From the NCBI GenBank assembly GCA_036788215.1, contig DAIQNV010000004.1:12080-76079 (forward strand): a stretch of 64,000 bases of DNA, in the 5' to 3' direction. Made by a program: the position numbers and the translations under genes. Origin of the DNA: DAIQNV01 sp036788215. Lineage in GTDB: Bacteria > Planctomycetota > Phycisphaerae > Phycisphaerales > UBA1924. Of the stretch, positions 1 to 8,469 are shown piece after piece. Under the pieces are notes generated by a model. It did no database searches. It was not told the DNA's origin and saw nothing but the letters and a program-made list of their open reading frames with translations. Each line of letters begins with the position of its first letter. Position 1 is the first letter of the stretch.

Positions 1-1400
1 GTCTTCTGGGAGAGGTCGCGGATGAGGCGGGGGTAGCGCCCGAAGAGCTTCTCGAGGGGCTGCATCCGGGTCTTCATCACCGCGACCTGGATCTCGCCGG
101 TGACGCGGTCAAGCGAGCTGCCGGCGAGGGAGACGGACTCGGCGAGGTCCTGGTCGAGGCCCTCGGCCATGGAGATGCGGTGGGCGAGCTCGCCTATGCG
201 GTTCTTCTGGAGGACGAGTTCGCCCACGAGGTTCATCAGCGACTCGAGGCGGCTGACCTCGACGCGGATGGTCTGCTCGGTCGCCTGGCGGTCGCCCTTG
301 GGGGCGTCGGGCTTGCCGGGCTCCGCGGGCGCGGGGGCCTGGGGCGCGGGCGATCCGGTGTGCTCGGGCTGCTGGTGCCGGGCGGGGGGCGGGGCCGGGG
401 CGTTGGTGGTTTCGGGGCCGGTTTCGGGGCCGGTTTCCGGCACCGATTCTTCGGACGGGGCATCGAGGCGCAGGACGTCCTCGACGGTGGCGCCGGCCGG
501 GAGGACCCAGGAGTCTTCGGGGGTTTCGCCCCGCGCGAGCCGGCCCAGGTGCTCGAGGAGTCGCTCGGCGCGTCCGGTGGGGCGGCGCTGCTCTTTGAGG
601 GCGTCGGTCTGCTCGCGCATCACGCTGATGACCGCCTCGAGGCGGGGCATGATCTGCGAGAGCGTGTCCTGCGCCGCCTGGCCCGCGGCAAGGCCCGCCT
701 CGCCCAAGGCGCGGGCGAGGGGGAGCATGGGCTGGAACTCGAAGAAGTCGATGGTGGCGACGAGGTCCTCTGCGATCTCGCCGATCTCGGGTGCGGCGGA
801 GGCGCGGGAGGCGTCGTCCGCGAGTCGCCCGATCTTCTCGCTGATGGATTCGAGCTGGCGGTCGACGTCCTCGATGAAGTGGCTGAGGAGGTCGGCCTTT
901 TCGGGGGGCAGGGCGAAGGGGGCCTCGTCGGGCTCGTCGGCGTGCGCAGGGGCCGGGGCGGCGGCGGGGGCGGGGCCCGCGGCTGCGTTCGCGAGTTCCT
1001 TCTGCTTCCCGTCTCCGATGGCGGAGAGCATGGCGACGAGATCGGGGGCAGGGGCGGTGAGCTCTGTGGAGCCCCCGGCGAGCTCGTTGAACTGGACCTT
1101 GAGGAGGTCGACGGCCCTGAGCAGCAGGTCCATCATGGCCTTGTCGACGACCGCCTGCCCGTTGCGTGCTGCGTTGAGGGCCGACTCGGCGGCGTGGGCG
1201 ATCGCGACGAGGTTGGTGAGGGCGAGGAAGGAGGCGGAGCCCTTGATGGTGTGCAGCGCGCGGAAGACCTGGTTGACGAGTTCGAGGTCGGAGGCGCGTT
1301 CCTCGAGGGAGACGAGGTCGCCCTCGAGCTGCTCGAGGAGCTCGCCCGACTCGGTGAGGAAGTCCTGGAGGATCTCGGGATCGAATCCGGCGATGCTCAC
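1..1400 (-). CDS. cheA: Chemotaxis histidine kinase CheA (partial, C-terminus beyond window)
   Basis: CheA autophosphorylates on its Hpt domain and passes phosphate to response regulators such as CheB. The GTG start at 1400 follows AGGGGG about 6 bases upstream and lies 12 bases after the cheR stop. The N-terminal Hpt (P1) domain has the phospho-accepting His50 in HTIKGSASF. A long Ala/Pro-rich linker (about residues 115-145 and 285-330) surrounds a second helical region. The reading then enters the dimerisation helix (IRVEVSRLESLMNLVGELVL), which is typical of CheA P3, and runs off the window edge. The ATPase and CheW-like domains are therefore not visible. It is the last visible gene of the minus-strand operon cheB-cheW-cheR-cheA. 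Family assignment is firm; full length and kinase activity cannot be judged here. Confidence 0.93.
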   Translation of the reverse strand, partial: MSIAGFDPEILQDFLTESGELLEQLEGDLVSLEERASDLELVNQVFRALHTIKGSASFLALTNLVAIAHAAESALNAARNGQAVVDKAMMDLLLRAVDLLKVQFNELAGGSTELTAPAPDLVAMLSAIGDGKQKELANAAAGPAPAAAPAPAHADEPDEAPFALPPEKADLLSHFIEDVDRQLESISEKIGRLADDASRASAAPEIGEIAEDLVATIDFFEFQPMLPLARALGEAGLAAGQAAQDTLSQIMPRLEAVISVMREQTDALKEQRRPTGRAERLLEHLGRLARGETPEDSWVLPAGATVEDVLRLDAPSEESVPETGPETGPETTNAPAPPPARHQQPEHTGSPAPQAPAPAEPGKPDAPKGDRQATEQTIRVEVSRLESLMNLVGELVLQKNRIGELAHRISMAEGLDQDLAESVSLAGSSLDRVTGEIQVAVMKTRMQPLEKLFGRYPRLIRDLSQK

Positions 1401-1412
1401 GATCGACCCCCT

Positions 1413-2282
1413 TTAGGCCGCGGTGCGTGCGGCGCCGGCGCGTGCCGGGGTGTAGCAGAACGCGTGCGGGATGTTGACGGGGACGAACATGTCGTCCTCT
1501 TCTCTGATGGATTCGCTGTGGCCGATGAAGAGCTGGCCGTCGGGCGCGAGGTTCTCGGCGAAGCTCCTGAGGACGCGCTTCTTCATGTCGCTGTCAAAGT
1601 AGATCATGACGTTGCGGCAGAAGATGACGTCCCAGGTGCCGTGGCGCTTGGCGGCGAGGGTGTCCCGGAGGTTGTGGAGCTCGAAGTTGACCATTCGCCG
1701 GATGTCTTCGGAGAGGATCCAGTTCCGCCCGTCCTGCTTGAAGTACCGCTGCTTCATGAGGTCGCTGGTGGTGCGCATGGAGTAGTCGGTGTAGCGCCCG
1801 GAGTTGGCGATGTTGAGTGCTCTCTCGGAGATGTCGGTGCCCAGGACCTCGACGGTCCAGTCCTTGAGGCGGACGCCGAGTGTCCTGTGGAGGAGCATGG
1901 CGAGCGTGAAGGGCTCTTCTCCGGAGCTGCATGCGGCGGACCAGACGCGGAGCCTCTTGGTGGTGCGTCTCGCCTCGATGATCTCGGGGAGGGCGCGCTT
2001 CTCGAAGACCTCGAGCTGTGCCTCGTGGCGGAAGAAGCTGGTCTCGTTGATGGTGATGCGGTTGAACATCTCCTGGAACTCTTCGGTCTGGTAGGGACCC
2101 ATCGTCAGGAAGGCGATGTACTGGTCGAAGTTGTCCATCTCGAGCTCGCCGAGCCTGTGGCAGAGCCGGCTCTCGAGGATGTACTTCTTCTCGACCGGGA
2201 AGTGGATGCCGGATCGGTCGTACACGATCTTGCGAAGCTGCTCGAACTGCCGTTCGGCCATTTCGACGCGCGTGGTCGTCAT
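1413..2282 (-). CDS. cheR: CheR chemotaxis protein methyltransferase
   Basis: This S-adenosylmethionine-dependent enzyme methylates glutamates on chemoreceptors, opposing CheB. The 289-residue length is normal. An N-terminal all-helical domain is followed by the signature NETSFFR (79-85). The SAM-binding WSAACSSGEEP (114-124) and FCRNVMIYFD (221-230) motifs follow. It lies 55 bases after cheW and 12 bases before cheA on the same strand, so it is almost certainly cotranscribed. No chemoreceptor gene is visible in the window, so its substrate lies elsewhere. Confidence 0.95.
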   Translation of the reverse strand: MTTTRVEMAERQFEQLRKIVYDRSGIHFPVEKKYILESRLCHRLGELEMDNFDQYIAFLTMGPYQTEEFQEMFNRITINETSFFRHEAQLEVFEKRALPEIIEARRTTKRLRVWSAACSSGEEPFTLAMLLHRTLGVRLKDWTVEVLGTDISERALNIANSGRYTDYSMRTTSDLMKQRYFKQDGRNWILSEDIRRMVNFELHNLRDTLAAKRHGTWDVIFCRNVMIYFDSDMKKRVLRSFAENLAPDGQLFIGHSESIREEDDMFVPVNIPHAFCYTPARAGAARTAA

Positions 2283-2337
2283 CTCGGGAGCTCTCCGTCC
2301 GGGCGTCCGCCCGGCGCCGCCTCTGGTCGTGGGTTGG

Positions 2338-2847
2338 TCAGCCGATGGTGTTGAGTTCGTCGAGCTCCGCAGCGTTGAAGAGCTTGGGGAGGTCGAGGAG
2401 GATGAGGAGGCGGTCGTCCAGCTTGCCGACGCCGGCGATGAAGTCCGTGTCGATCGAGGTGACCATCTGCGGCGCGGTGTCGACGATGGCTGCGGGGATG
2501 CGGAGCACCTCGTGGACGCGGTCGACGATGAAGCCGATGACGCGGTTGCGGACCTCGACGACGATGATGCGGCTGTGCTCTGTGCGTTCGCCGGAGGGCA
2601 TCATGAAGCGTCGGCGGAGGTCGATGACGGGGATGATCTTGCCCCGGAGGTTGATGACGCCCTCGACCTCGCTCGGGCTCTGGGGGACGCGTGTGAGCTC
2701 GAGCATGCGGTTGATCTCGTGCACCGCGAGGATGTCGACCGCGAACTCCTCGCCGTTCACCTCGAAGGTGACGAGCTGGAGCTGGTCCTCCCCGCTGTGG
2801 GCGAGGCCCATGCCCGCGGTCTTTCGCTCGGCTGTCGTGTTGCTCAT
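2338..2847 (-). CDS. cheW: CheW chemotaxis coupling protein
   Basis: CheW couples chemoreceptors to CheA in the signalling array. The 169-residue protein has the whole CheW fold: QLVTFEVNGEEFAVDI at the first strands, the GVINLRGKIIPVIDLRRRF core, and a C-terminal LLILLDLPKLF strand. A short N-terminal extension of about 20 residues precedes the domain. It lies 125 bases after the cheB stop and 55 bases before cheR, in an order typical of a compact che operon. There are no odd features. Confidence 0.95.
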   Translation of the reverse strand: MSNTTAERKTAGMGLAHSGEDQLQLVTFEVNGEEFAVDILAVHEINRMLELTRVPQSPSEVEGVINLRGKIIPVIDLRRRFMMPSGERTEHSRIIVVEVRNRVIGFIVDRVHEVLRIPAAIVDTAPQMVTSIDTDFIAGVGKLDDRLLILLDLPKLFNAAELDELNTIG

Positions 2848-2972
2848 CGTGGTCGCCCTTCAGAAGATGCCCGGCACACACGCCGGCGCGGACATCCGCC
2901 AGCGCCTATCGGCTCGCCTTGGCCCGTGATTCACAGGGGCGGGCGCTTCGGACCTTTGACGCCGTTGATCGA

Positions 2973-4127
2973 TCAGGCCGACCGCCGCATCGGGGGGCGA
3001 TCCCGCACAGGGGGCGCGCCCTGGGCGCGTCCCCGGAGTCCCCGGACGAAGGCGAGGATCTCGTCCGGGCTGCCGACCGCTTCCGCGGCTTCTTTTTCGA
3101 CGACGGCGCGGGGCATGCCCCAGACGACGCAGCTCGCCTCGTCCTGGGCGACCACCGCCCCGCCGGCGCGTCGGATCTGGACGGCGCCCGTGGACCCGTC
3201 GTCGCCCATGCCTGTGAAGACGACGCCCAGGACGGCGCGTCCGAACAGGGTGGAGGCGGAGGCGAACAGTTCGTCGACGTCGGGCTTGTAGAGGGCGCTC
3301 GCGGGCTCGCCGGTCAGGCCCACGCGGGCGGCTCCGGGCCTCCCGGCGACCACGATGTGCTGACCACCGAGCCCGATGGTGACGGTGCCCGGTTCGAGCG
3401 GGAGCCCGTCCTCCGCGATGCGGACGTGGACGCGGGAGGACTGGTCGAGTCGCTGGGCGAGGGAGCGGGTGAAGAGCTCGGGCATGTGCTGGGCGACCAG
3501 CACGGGCAGGCCGAAGCCCTCGGGCAGGCCCGAGATGACGCGCTCCAGCACCGGGGGGCCCCCGGTGGAGGAGCCGATCACGAGGACCTCGAAGCGATCG
3601 GTTTCGCGGAGGGAGGTGGGCTTGGGCAGCTTCGAGGCCTTCTCCGCCGCTGCGGTCAGGCTCTTGTGGACCGCGTCGAAGGCGGGCCCGGAGCCCCTCG
3701 AACGGGGTGCGGTGCTCCGGAGGGAGCGCGGGGCGATCGCCCGGACCTTGCTGACGAACTCCTCGCCGAAGGCCGCGTCCCCGCGCCCGACGACGCTCGG
3801 GTCCTTGGCGATGATGTCCGCAGCGCCGAGGCGGAGGGCGTCGAGAGCGGCGTGGCTCCCCTGGACCGTCAGGCTGGAGCACATGAGGACCGCGGGGGAG
3901 CGTTTGTCCTTCTCGCGGATGCGCTTGAGGGCTTCCATCCCCGAGACACGGGGCATCTCGATGTCCATCGTGACGACATCGGGGCGGAGTCGGTCGATCG
4001 CCTCGACCGCGTCCTGCCCGTCTCGGGCGGTGCCCACGAGTTCGAGACCGTCCGCACCCTCGATCATTCGACCGAGGACTTTCCGCATGAAGGCGGAATC
4101 GTCGACAATGAGCACTCGGATCGGCAT
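2973..4127 (-). CDS. cheB: CheB protein-glutamate methylesterase/deamidase with receiver domain
   Basis: CheB removes methyl groups from receptor glutamates once its receiver is phosphorylated by CheA. The start at 4127 (MPIRVLIVDDSAFMR) was chosen because upstream residues in the same frame have no receiver homology. The receiver occupies about 1-125, with phospho-acceptor Asp55 in VVTMDIEMP. A linker follows, then the catalytic domain from about 180 with SSTGG (186-190), QHMP (His214) and TGMGDDGSTG (Asp309/310), which form the Ser-His-Asp triad. The length, 384 residues, is slightly long because of the linker. It is the first gene of the che operon; no cheY, cheC or cheD gene is visible nearby. 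Confidence 0.95.
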   Translation of the reverse strand: MPIRVLIVDDSAFMRKVLGRMIEGADGLELVGTARDGQDAVEAIDRLRPDVVTMDIEMPRVSGMEALKRIREKDKRSPAVLMCSSLTVQGSHAALDALRLGAADIIAKDPSVVGRGDAAFGEEFVSKVRAIAPRSLRSTAPRSRGSGPAFDAVHKSLTAAAEKASKLPKPTSLRETDRFEVLVIGSSTGGPPVLERVISGLPEGFGLPVLVAQHMPELFTRSLAQRLDQSSRVHVRIAEDGLPLEPGTVTIGLGGQHIVVAGRPGAARVGLTGEPASALYKPDVDELFASASTLFGRAVLGVVFTGMGDDGSTGAVQIRRAGGAVVAQDEASCVVWGMPRAVVEKEAAEAVGSPDEILAFVRGLRGRAQGAPPVRDRPPMRRSA

Positions 4128-4350
4128 CGCAGGCCCCCGCGCTGGCCGGCACGGCCGCGCTTCTTCCTGCGGATATCGAGCGATCCAGGGGATGTCTTGA
4201 TGCTCTGGAGCGGGGGTCTCGACCGGCCCCCCATACCGGGACCGACCCTGGTGTGCGCGCGGTCGGTGGTGAGGCCCGCTCCGCGTCTTCCCCTGTATCG
4301 GTGTCCGGGGGCGGCGCCAGCGGTCGCGTGGCTTGTCAGCGCATGAACAT

Positions 4351-4386
4351 CCCCCGTGCTCTCTTCCGAAGAGTCGACCACGGGGG
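4351..4386. other. Perfect stem-loop between tRNA-Leu and cheB
   Basis: CCCCCGTG (4351-4358) pairs with CACGGGGG (4379-4386), and the interior CTCTTC/GAAGAG can also pair. It lies just downstream of tRNA-Leu and upstream of cheB. There is no T-run on either side, so it is not a canonical intrinsic terminator. It may still separate the tRNA transcript from the che operon or act in the cheB leader. Confidence 0.35.
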
Positions 4387-4397
4387 ATGAAAGAAAG

Positions 4398-4481
4398 TGC
4401 CCGGGAGAGGACTCGAACCTCCACCCGGTTTCCCGGACTACCACCTCAAGGTAGCGCGTCTGCCAATTCCGCCACCCGGGC
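4398..4481 (-). tRNA. tRNA-Leu (anticodon GAG)
   Basis: The reverse complement folds as a class II tRNA. The acceptor GCCCGGG pairs with CCCGGGC and the discriminator is A. The D-loop contains GGCGGAATTGGCAGA. The anticodon stem CTACC/GGTAG encloses TTGAGGT (anticodon GAG, reading CUC/CUU). A long variable arm is followed by the T-loop GGTTCGAGTCC. CCA is not encoded. The long variable arm and the A discriminator support leucine identity. Confidence 0.95.
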
Positions 4482-4665
4482 ACCTGTTGTGTCGTCTCGC
4501 GAGCACGCCCGCGAGGGGCCACGATTGTAGCGCACCCGCCCCCGGTCAAGCCCGGAGGCGGGACTCTGACGCGCACGGGTGCTAGATTTCCGCGCCGCTG
4601 CCCCCTGCGTATCGGACGCTGGCGGGGCACGGCCCGCGCAAACTCCCCAGTTCCGGAGGGTTCCG

Positions 4666-5139
4666 ATGTCCGCCAGTCCGTCCTCGACCGCTCTTGCGGG
4701 CCTGCTCGACGATCTGCGCCGCCTTGCGGCTGACGCCCGGGTGTTCGGCGACGTCCGCGTGACGGAGGGTCGCCTGGAGTGCGCAGCGCTGGCGTCGGCG
4801 GAGCCCGCGACCTACCGGGTCGAGGAGGACGGGGGTTCGGTGTGGGTGGTTCTGGTGACAGCGGACCGCTGGCTGAGCGAGTCGATCGAGGCGGACCTGA
4901 TGCACTCGGGCGACACGCTCGAGGAGCTGGTTGAAGAGGAGCTGGTCGAGCTCGGGATCGACGGGGCGAAGCCCTCGTTCGAGCACTATCGCTCTGAGGA
5001 CAAGATGTTTACCTTCCGCACGCCCGTCCCGGTGAACCCGGCGGACGCGGGCGCTGCGGAGACGATCGCGACCTGGCTCCTTGCCTACGAAGCGGCCTTC
5101 CGGCAGCTCGGCGACATGGAAGCGGACGACGAGGATTGA
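4666..5139 (+). CDS. Hypothetical protein, 157 aa
   Basis: The function is not recognised. The ATG at 4666 follows GGAGGG by about 6 bases. The protein is soluble and acidic, with no signal peptide or membrane segment. It starts with a helix, has a central strand-rich part (SVWVVLVTADRWLSES) and a very acidic helix (EELVEEELVELG), and ends in a helix (IATWLLAYEAAFRQLGDME) and an acidic tail. This alternation is reminiscent of small secretion-chaperone or YbjN-type folds, but no family signature is clear. It lies 44 bases upstream of the glycosyltransferase gene on the same strand and is probably cotranscribed with it. Confidence 0.75.
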   Translation: MSASPSSTALAGLLDDLRRLAADARVFGDVRVTEGRLECAALASAEPATYRVEEDGGSVWVVLVTADRWLSESIEADLMHSGDTLEELVEEELVELGIDGAKPSFEHYRSEDKMFTFRTPVPVNPADAGAAETIATWLLAYEAAFRQLGDMEADDED

Positions 5140-5183
5140 CCGCGTTCCTGGCGGGTTGGCCTCTCTACTCGGGGGATTGAGCG

Positions 5184-6836
5184 TTGCGCGTGCTGATGCT
5201 TGGCTGGGAGTTTCCTCCCTATATCGCGGGTGGTCTGGGGACCGCCTGCTTCGGTCTGACGCGCGGGCTCAACAAGCTCGGGCACGAGATCCTCTTCGTG
5301 CTGCCCAGGCCCCTGGGCCGGACCGAGGCTGAGCACGTGACGCTGATCGGCCCGGATGCGGTCGCCGAGATGTTCGGCGAGCCCGAGCCGGCCCCGGTCG
5401 AGCCGCCGGCGGGGAATGCGGGCGGCGGGGCGGGGGCTCCTTCGGTCGATGCGGGGGGCGGGGCGGCGGGCTTCGAGGAGGATGAGGCGCCGGACGCGCC
5501 GGCGCCGGGTCCTGCGGTCGAAGCGGGCGGGCACGCGGTCCGGCGGTGGGTCGCTTCGAGTCCGCAGCTGGGTGGCCCGATCGGGCGGGCGGGCGCTGGC
5601 GGCGCGACGGGCGGTCGTGGCCTGACGGAGGTCTTCGAGATCGATGCGCCGTTCCGGTCGCCCTACGGCAGCGGGGAAGCGGTGGGGGATCAGGGGTCCG
5701 GCCAGTCGCTGACGAGCCTGGTCGAGAGCCTGTCGCGGGGCGGGGTTGGGGGCTCCTGGGAAGTGAGCGGCGGCGGCGGGGGCGGGGGCGGGACGCTCTC
5801 CGGTCCCCTGCAGGGCTGGAGCGGGTGGCTCCGGGGCCTGGCGGCGGGGCGGGCGGAGGACCTGAAGGAGGTCATCGGCTCGATCGGCGCGATGAAGGCG
5901 GACGCTTCGCACTACGGGACGGACCTGATGGGCGACGCGGAGCGGTACGCGAAGGTCGTGGCGGCGCTGGCGCTGCGGACGCAGTTTGACGTGATCCACG
6001 CGCACGACTGGCTGACCTACCCGGCGGGTCTGGCGGTGAAGGCGCTGACGGGCAAGCCCCTGGTGTGCCACGTGCACGCGACGGAGTTCGACCGCTCGGG
6101 CGACCACATCAACCAGCAGGTGTACGACATCGAGCGGGCGGGCATCACGGGCGCGGACCGGGTGATCGTGGTGAGCCAGTTGACGCGGACGATCGCGGTG
6201 CACCGCTACGCGGCGGACCCGGCGAAGGTGGACGTGATCTACAACGGGGTGGAGAACGCGGGCCCGATCGCGAACGGGGGGCCCGGGATCGCGAGCGACG
6301 ACAAGATCGTGCTCTTCCTGGGGCGGATCACGCTGCAGAAGGGCCCGGAGTACTTCATCCGGGCGGCGAAGCGGGTGCTCGAGAAGGTCGAGAAGGTGAA
6401 GTTCGTCGTCGCGGGCTCGGGCGACATGGCGGTGCGGATGATCGAGGAGGCGGCGGCGCTGGGCATCGGGCACAAGGTGCTGTTCACCGGTTTCCTGCGC
6501 GGGCGTGATGTGCAGCGGGTCTTCCGCATGGCGGACTGCTACGTGATGCCCAGCGTGAGTGAGCCCTTTGGGATCGCGGCGCTCGAGGCGATGCAGCAGG
6601 ACACGCCGGTGATCATCAGCAAGCAGTCGGGCGTGAGCGAGGTCCTGAGCCACGCCTTGAAGGTCGACTTCTGGGATGTCGACGACATGGCGAACAAGAT
6701 CGTCGCGGTCCTGAAGTACCCGCCCCTGAGCCAGACGCTGCGGGAGCACGGGGCGTTCGAGGTCAGGCACCTGACCTGGGACGGGGCGGCGGAGAAGGCG
6801 ACGAAGACGTACGGGCGGGCGATCGGGGGGGTGTAA
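5184..6836 (+). CDS. GT4-type glycosyltransferase with low-complexity insert
   Basis: A GT-B fold glycosyltransferase related to glycogen synthase and sucrose-synthase-like GT4/GT5 enzymes. The start is TTG at 5184, after GGGGGA with 8-base spacing. The N-terminus MRVLMLGWEFPPYIAGGLG holds the usual donor/acceptor glycine loop. The second half has IHAHDW, VCHVHATEFDR, VLFLGRITLQKGPEYF and the nucleotide-sugar-binding MPSVSEPFGIAALEAM (ExxFGxxxxE). Unusually, about 150 residues rich in Gly, Ala and Pro (about 65-215) split the N-terminal Rossmann half. The insert is encoded by equally GC-rich in-frame sequence with no stop. Substrate is unknown; glycogen or exopolysaccharide synthesis are both possible. 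Confidence 0.88.
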   Translation: MRVLMLGWEFPPYIAGGLGTACFGLTRGLNKLGHEILFVLPRPLGRTEAEHVTLIGPDAVAEMFGEPEPAPVEPPAGNAGGGAGAPSVDAGGGAAGFEEDEAPDAPAPGPAVEAGGHAVRRWVASSPQLGGPIGRAGAGGATGGRGLTEVFEIDAPFRSPYGSGEAVGDQGSGQSLTSLVESLSRGGVGGSWEVSGGGGGGGGTLSGPLQGWSGWLRGLAAGRAEDLKEVIGSIGAMKADASHYGTDLMGDAERYAKVVAALALRTQFDVIHAHDWLTYPAGLAVKALTGKPLVCHVHATEFDRSGDHINQQVYDIERAGITGADRVIVVSQLTRTIAVHRYAADPAKVDVIYNGVENAGPIANGGPGIASDDKIVLFLGRITLQKGPEYFIRAAKRVLEKVEKVKFVVAGSGDMAVRMIEEAAALGIGHKVLFTGFLRGRDVQRVFRMADCYVMPSVSEPFGIAALEAMQQDTPVIISKQSGVSEVLSHALKVDFWDVDDMANKIVAVLKYPPLSQTLREHGAFEVRHLTWDGAAEKATKTYGRAIGGV

Positions 6837-6840
6837 AGTC

Positions 6841-6863
6841 GGATCTTCGCGGAGCGAAGATCC
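6841..6863 (+). other. Perfect 10-bp stem-loop just after the glycosyltransferase stop
   Basis: GGATCTTCGC, loop GGA, GCGAAGATCC, starting 5 bases after the TAA stop. The stem is perfect but no T-run follows. It may act as a terminator or a 3'-end stabiliser. It resembles the dispersed hairpins downstream in having a very short purine-containing loop, but lacks their GGCACC flank. Confidence 0.5.
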
Positions 6864-6894
6864 GGGTTTGGGGGCGGGGGGTTGTCGTGCAAGG

Positions 6895-6929
6895 CACTGA
6901 CCCGCAGAGCCGGGTCAGTGGCGCCGGGG
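6895..6929 (+). repeat. Dispersed hairpin repeat, CACTGACC type (copy 1)
   Basis: CACTGACCCG, loop CAGAGC, CGGGTCAGTG, then GCGCCGGGG. It is nearly the same as the copy at 6970-7004, with compensating stem changes (CCCG/CGGG versus CCTG/CAGG). It lies in the convergent gap between the glycosyltransferase and the ABC permease. Confidence 0.8.
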
Positions 6930-6969
6930 TGAGGGCGTCCAAGGCTGGTTTCGGGGTTGGGTGTGGGGA

Positions 6970-7004
6970 GCACTGACCTGCAGAGCCAGGTCAGTGGCAC
7001 CGGG
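6970..7004 (+). repeat. Dispersed hairpin repeat, CACTGACC type (copy 2)
   Basis: CACTGACCTG, loop CAGAGC, CAGGTCAGTG, then GCACCGGGG. Relative to copy 1 both arms change together, so pairing is kept. The GTGGCACC end is shared with copies at 27691 and 49989. Confidence 0.8.
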
Positions 7005-7047
7005 GACCTGGCACCGGGCAGTGGGGTGATGGTGGGTGTTTCGTGTT

Positions 7048-7091
7048 GACCGGCCCGAAGCGCCGCTGTGCGGCGGTTCGGGGCACCGGGG
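7048..7091 (+). repeat. Dispersed hairpin repeat, CCCGAA type (copy 1)
   Basis: CCCGAAG CGCCGC, loop TGT, GCGGCG GTTCGGG, then GCACCGGGG. It is almost identical over about 43 bases, in the opposite orientation, to the element at 45229-45270; the two copies also share the same single internal mismatched pair. The tail again reads GGCACC. Confidence 0.8.
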
Positions 7092-7110
7092 GATTGCGCT
7101 GATTCAGTGA

Positions 7111-8469
7111 TCAGCCGACGTCGCGGCCTTCGAAGAGGACGATGGCGAGGGCGAGCATGGCGCCGACCTGGACGATCGCGTAGAAGGCGACGAGGAAGAG
7201 GTGGGTGGGGGGGATGGGCTGGGCCTGGGTGACCGCGTCGACGAGCCAGAAGGCCTGCATGTTGGGGATGAGGCCCCAAGCGACGGTGGCGGCCCAGTTG
7301 ACCTGGGTGGGCTGGAGGAACACCGCGTCGCCCTGCTGGGGGCCCCTGGCGAGCGGGAGGGCGCTGCCCCCGATGTGCTTGACAGTGAGGTCCTGCCCGG
7401 TGATGTCGGTGATGACGAGGGCGGGGGAGAGGGCGGGATCGAAGACGTTGCGGGTGATGTCGACGGAAGGGTCGGGTGCGTGGAAGGTCGGGGTGACGAG
7501 GCCCAGGCCGGTGCGGGCGGGCCCGTAAAAGAAGCGGGACCCGACCGGGATCTGGGTGTCGGGGGGGGATTCGAGGCGGACGGTCGCGGTGGCGGGGGGT
7601 GCCCGGAGGCCCTGGTCGTCGGGGTCCTCGTAGGTGACGGACTCGACGAGGCCGATGTCGCGGTTGACGAAGGCGAAGCGCCCGACGAAGTGGTTGCTCA
7701 GGAGGCCCAGGATGAAGACGCCGGCGCACACCACGAGCGTCATGACCTGTCCCAGGCGCGTGGAGGCGGCGACCGCGACCCCGGTGATGACGAGCAGCGC
7801 GCCGCCCAGGGCGGCGCAGGCCATCATGACCTGGGGCTTGAGGTCGGTGGTGATGGGCTGGAGTTCCCACTCCTTGGTGAAGAGCAGGGTGAGCCCGTAG
7901 CCGACCGCCATGAGGGGGAGCAGCGTGAGCGTGAAGACTTGGCTGAAGGACCAGTTGTACATGAAGTTGGTGAACGCGCCGGCGGAGGCGGCGAGGAGGA
8001 AGGCGCCGGTGGCGAAGGTGATGACGGGCCAGTCGATGAGATCGGCGGCGGTGGTCATGACGCCATGGCGGAGGGCGAAAAGGAGCTGGAAAACCAGGAT
8101 CGCCGACGCGATGGCCATGGTGGCGGTGACGCCAATGAACTTGCCGATGACGACCGCGGGCCTGCCTATGGGCTTGGAGACGATGGTGAGGACGGTCTTG
8201 TTGTCGATCTCGCGGGTGAGGGCGGCGGTGGCGATGAAGGCGGCGAGGAGGATGCCCCCGACGAAGGCGGTGGCGAGGCCCACGTCGAGGAGCATCTTGT
8301 CGTCGCCGGTGATCTCTCCGGCGGCCTCGATGCGGTAGCCCATGGTGTAGCCGGTGGAGGCGGTGTTGATGTACTGGAGGAGCCCGCAGAGCAGCACGAT
8401 GACGAAGATGACCGGCTGGCGCAGGCTCTCGATGAAGGTGTTCCTGGCGATGGTGAGGGCGGCGGTCAT
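7111..8469 (-). CDS. ABC-2 type transporter permease (no adjacent ATPase)
   Basis: A 452-residue polytopic protein of the ABC-2/NosY-like permease type. It begins MTAALTIARNTFIESLRQ, followed by a first membrane span, a soluble loop, and at least five more hydrophobic spans clustered around residues 65-260. The cytosolic loop TREIDNKTVLTIVSKPIGR matches the equivalent loop of the permease at 15028 (QRDKIIWQTMTKPVAAW), so the two are related. The last quarter is a large soluble part before a final span at the C-terminus. No ATP-binding gene is next to it, so its partner must be encoded elsewhere, possibly the ATPase at 13700. The substrate is unknown. Confidence 0.85.
   Translation of the reverse strand: MTAALTIARNTFIESLRQPVIFVIVLLCGLLQYINTASTGYTMGYRIEAAGEITGDDKMLLDVGLATAFVGGILLAAFIATAALTREIDNKTVLTIVSKPIGRPAVVIGKFIGVTATMAIASAILVFQLLFALRHGVMTTAADLIDWPVITFATGAFLLAASAGAFTNFMYNWSFSQVFTLTLLPLMAVGYGLTLLFTKEWELQPITTDLKPQVMMACAALGGALLVITGVAVAASTRLGQVMTLVVCAGVFILGLLSNHFVGRFAFVNRDIGLVESVTYEDPDDQGLRAPPATATVRLESPPDTQIPVGSRFFYGPARTGLGLVTPTFHAPDPSVDITRNVFDPALSPALVITDITGQDLTVKHIGGSALPLARGPQQGDAVFLQPTQVNWAATVAWGLIPNMQAFWLVDAVTQAQPIPPTHLFLVAFYAIVQVGAMLALAIVLFEGRDVG

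Noticed and set aside
6841..6863. Hairpin after the glycosyltransferase as a full intrinsic terminator
   Set aside because: The stem is perfect but no T-run follows, so it is listed as a stem-loop only.
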